Shown in pieces: positions 61,142-64,000 of a stretch of DNA of 64,000 bases. The stretch is from Streptomyces marianii (GTDB lineage Bacteria; Actinomycetota; Actinomycetes; Streptomycetales; Streptomycetaceae). Numbering within the stretch: position 1 is the stretch's first letter; every line of letters begins with the position of its first letter. The stretch spans positions 3,196,501-3,260,500 of the forward strand of contig NZ_VAWE01000001.1 of the NCBI RefSeq assembly GCF_005795905.1, read 5' to 3'. The position numbers were made by a program, and so were the translations under genes. Under the pieces are notes generated by a model. It was not told where the DNA came from. It worked only from the letters and a program-made list of their open reading frames with translations, and ran no database searches.

Positions 61142-61168
61142 GGTGGTGGTTGCTCCTGCTCGCCGTGG

Positions 61169-62650
61169 TCAGCCCGCGAACCAGCGCACGGGGCGCGGGG
61201 CGAGGTTCTGATAGATGTGCTTGGTCTCGCGGTACTCGGCGAGCCCGGCCGGGCCGAGCTCCCGGCCGATGCCGGACTTGCCGAATCCGCCCCACTCCGC
61301 CTGAGGCAGGTACGGGTGGAAGTCGTTGATCCAGACGGTGCCGTGGCGCAGCCGTGCGGCCACCCGCCGGGCCCGTCCGGCGTCGCCGCTCCAGACGCCG
61401 CCGGCGAGCCCGTACTCGGTGTCGTTGGCGAGCGCGACGGCCTCGTCCTCGGTACGGAAGGTCTCGACGGTGAGGACCGGGCCGAAGACCTCCTCGCGCA
61501 CGACGCGCATGGTGCGGTCGCAGCGGTCGAGGACGGTCGGCCGGTAGAAGTACCCGGGCCCGTCGGGGCGCTTGCCGCCGGCGCGCAGCACCGCCCCCTC
61601 GGCGAGTGCGGAGGCCACGTACTCCTCGGTCTTCGCCAGCTGCTGCGCGGATACGAGCGGTCCGCACTCGACGCCGTCGTCCGTGCCGCGGCCGAGCCGG
61701 ATCAGTTCGGCTCGGCGGGCGAGCTCGGCGACGAAACGGTCGCGGAGGGACTCCTCGACGATGAGGCGCGAGCCGGCGGAGCAGACCTGGCCACTGTGGA
61801 TGAACGCGGCGTTCAGCGCCTGGTCGACGGCGGTGTCGAAGGCCTCGTCGTCCGTGCAGGCGTCGGCGAACACCACGTTGGGGTTCTTTCCGCCGAGCTC
61901 CAGGGCGACCTTCTTGACGCTGTCGGCGGCGGCCCGCATGACCTTGGTGCCGCTGGCGAGCCCGCCGGTGAAGGAGACGAGGTCGACGTCGGGGTGCTCC
62001 GCGAGGCGGGCGCCGACCGGGTCGCCGGGGCCGGTGACGAGGTTGGCGACGCCGTCCGGGAGCCCGGCCTCCGACAGCAGCCGGATCAGGGCGACGGTGC
62101 TCAGCGGGGTGATCTCGCTCGGCTTGACGACGAAGGTGTTGCCGGCCGCCAGGGCGGGCGCGATCTTCCAGCTCGCCTGCAGCAGCGGGTAGTTCCACGG
62201 CGTGATCAGACCGCACACGCCGACCGGCTCGTGCACGACCACGCTGTGGACGTCCGGCGAGCCGGCGTCCACGACCCGGCCGTTCTCGTTGACGACGAGA
62301 TCGGCGAAGTAACGGAAGGCGTCGGCGACGCAGTCGACGTCGACGCGGCCTTCCTCCACGGTCTTTCCGGCGTCGCGGCTCTCCAGACGCCCGAGTTCCT
62401 CGCGGTCCCGCTCCAGCAGTCCGGCGACCCGGCGCAGCAGCGCCGCCCGCTCGGCCACCGGCGTACGGGGCCACTCCCCCTCGTCGAACGCCTGGCGCGC
62501 GGCGGCGATCGCGGCGTCGGTGTCCTCGGCCCCGCCTTCCGCCACGACCGCGAAGGGCGTGGCGTCAGCGGGGTCGAGGATCTCGCGCGTGGCGCCGGAG
62601 ACGGCTTTGCGCCATTCCCCGGCCACGTGGATGGTCAGTTGTGCCGACAC
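61169..62650 (-). CDS. betB: Betaine-aldehyde dehydrogenase
   Basis: 493 aa from GTG 62650. NAD(P)-dependent aldehyde dehydrogenase with LITPWNYPLLQASWKIAPAL, VSFTGGLASGTKVM, the general-base Glu in ALELGGKNPNVVF and the nucleophile Cys in FIHSGQVCSAGSRL. It turns betaine aldehyde into glycine betaine, an osmoprotectant. First gene of the leftward operon; 640 bp of upstream DNA is free for control elements. Confidence 0.93.
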   Translation of the reverse strand: MSAQLTIHVAGEWRKAVSGATREILDPADATPFAVVAEGGAEDTDAAIAAARQAFDEGEWPRTPVAERAALLRRVAGLLERDREELGRLESRDAGKTVEEGRVDVDCVADAFRYFADLVVNENGRVVDAGSPDVHSVVVHEPVGVCGLITPWNYPLLQASWKIAPALAAGNTFVVKPSEITPLSTVALIRLLSEAGLPDGVANLVTGPGDPVGARLAEHPDVDLVSFTGGLASGTKVMRAAADSVKKVALELGGKNPNVVFADACTDDEAFDTAVDQALNAAFIHSGQVCSAGSRLIVEESLRDRFVAELARRAELIRLGRGTDDGVECGPLVSAQQLAKTEEYVASALAEGAVLRAGGKRPDGPGYFYRPTVLDRCDRTMRVVREEVFGPVLTVETFRTEDEAVALANDTEYGLAGGVWSGDAGRARRVAARLRHGTVWINDFHPYLPQAEWGGFGKSGIGRELGPAGLAEYRETKHIYQNLAPRPVRWFAG

Positions 62651-63227
62651 GTCGCGTTTGGCCTTCCATTCCCGTTATGTCTCTCACCAGCAAGGACTGG
62701 CGAGCGGATCGCCTGCCCCGGAGGGGGGAAAGCATGCGTGACGGGTGGCCGGAAGTAACGCGTGTCACTCTCCGGGGCAGATCTCCGTCCGGCTCGTCAC
62801 GGACGGTGAGCCGGGGTACCGGGAGGGCATCGCCCGGTGGACGCACCCCCGCGCCCACGGACCGGGACCGCCTCCGACCACTCTTGACTTCCGTCAAATC
62901 GGGAGGAAACTGTTCTTTACACCAGACAACCGCAGAGAGCCGCACTCCCTCGGAAGAGACGTCTTGCCGAAGGGCGTGACCCCCTCGGCTCTGGCTAGGC
63001 CCCCGGCGAGAAGAGCGAGGACCAGCGGGACCAGCGACGACCGGTCCGCAGGAAATCGTCCGGATCACCGGGGACTGTTCTGTTCCGGGGCTTTCTCCCG
63101 GGCCGGCTCCCGGCCACGGCTGCCGTTTCCGGATGACCGCCGGCCGCCGGCCGCCGAGCACACACTGCCGCCGCCGGACACCGCGGCCCGCTTGCGGGGC
63201 CGGTCCGGCGCGGACGGTAACGGAAAA
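62651..63227. other. Upstream region of the betaine operon, no gene
   Basis: About 580 bp without a credible gene. It must contain the promoter of betB. One clear element is an inverted repeat, TTGAC-TTCC-GTCAA at 62884-62897, about 235 bp before betB, which could be a regulator site. I see no bet repressor gene in the window. Confidence 0.45.
62884..62897. promoter_or_regulatory. Inverted repeat TTGAC-N4-GTCAA
   Basis: Perfect 5-bp arms within a moderately AT-rich patch of an otherwise GC-rich gap. It is a candidate operator or -35 element. No gene starts rightward from it, so if it acts it more likely serves the leftward betaine operon. Confidence 0.3.
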
Positions 63228-63269
63228 CGCCTGTGGGGCGCCGCGCGATCGCGCGGCGCCCCACAGGCG
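63228..63269 (-). terminator. Perfect 42-nt palindrome with T-run, mdh terminator
   Basis: The 42 nt are self-complementary without spacer (21-nt arms meeting at CGCGATCGCG). On the minus strand the palindrome follows the mdh stop by 19 nt and is followed by GCGTTTTCC-like sequence, a short U-tract. This is the most classical terminator in the window. Confidence 0.8.
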
Positions 63270-63288
63270 CTCGAACGGGTACCGGACG

Positions 63289-64000
<712 letters not shown>

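Overview
The window is a piece of a Streptomyces (or close relative) chromosome. The DNA is very GC-rich with near-saturated G/C third codon positions, GTG starts are common, and overlapping ATGA, GTGA and TGATG gene junctions recur. The content is typically streptomycete: an RHS/YD-repeat giant, a membrane protein of the SCO4848 family, DUF3152 and DUF4328 proteins, and a MocR-type regulator. From memory, the order mdh, betaine genes, trpS, glyA, SCO4848-like gene, TetR gene, sdh and a methylmalonyl-CoA mutase-like gene runs parallel to roughly SCO4827-SCO4870 of S. coelicolor, read in reverse. I could not check this alignment.

Layout. 1-11.6 kb is an accessory, partly decayed stretch: an 8.6 kb RHS polymorphic-toxin-like gene, a small two-helix membrane protein behind it (candidate immunity protein), a lipoprotein, and frameshifted or unrecognised fragments. 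11.8-16.2 kb holds two tandem paralogous modules, each a sigma factor overlapping a one-helix membrane protein with two conserved extracytoplasmic cysteines, with a four-helix membrane protein between them on the other strand. 16.4-28.2 kb is rich in envelope enzymes: two lipoprotein L,D-transpeptidases, a DUF3152 metallopeptidase-like protein, a PGRP amidase with FG-GAP repeats and a GH20 hexosaminidase. A stand-alone mutase large subunit and several hypotheticals lie among them. 28.4-33.2 kb carries an OHCU-decarboxylase-like gene and the sdhCDAB operon, closed by a strong terminator.

34.1-36 kb is a small operon (membrane protein, DCC/DUF393 protein, TetR) whose promoter is bracketed by two near-identical operators. 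36-39.3 kb has a metallophosphoesterase, the SCO4848-like protein and a D,D-carboxypeptidase-like protein. 40.1-44.6 kb is a divergent cluster (GtrA, UbiA-type phosphoribosyltransferase, PAP2 phosphatase // DprE1, DprE2) that looks like the whole mycobacterial decaprenyl-phosphoryl-arabinose pathway. 44.7-50.2 kb holds a 2'-5' RNA ligase-like protein, trpS, a 90-bp tandem repeat array, glyA and rocD. 50.4-55.2 kb holds a YgiC-like ATP-grasp protein with its small lipoprotein, a DMT-like membrane protein, a second short tandem repeat, and a MocR regulator divergent from an AhpD-like protein. 55.4-62.7 kb is one betaine operon, transcribed leftward: betB, betA, ABC ATPase, a double-length permease and the binding lipoprotein. 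The window ends inside malate dehydrogenase.

How the genes work together. Three systems are clear. (1) Choline is oxidised to glycine betaine by BetA and BetB, with betaine uptake by the linked ABC transporter. (2) SdhCDAB and Mdh are TCA-cycle enzymes. (3) UbiA, PAP2, DprE1, DprE2 and GtrA form a coherent lipid-linked arabinose route. The least described items are the RHS C-terminal module with its membrane partner, and the duplicated sigma plus two-cysteine membrane modules.
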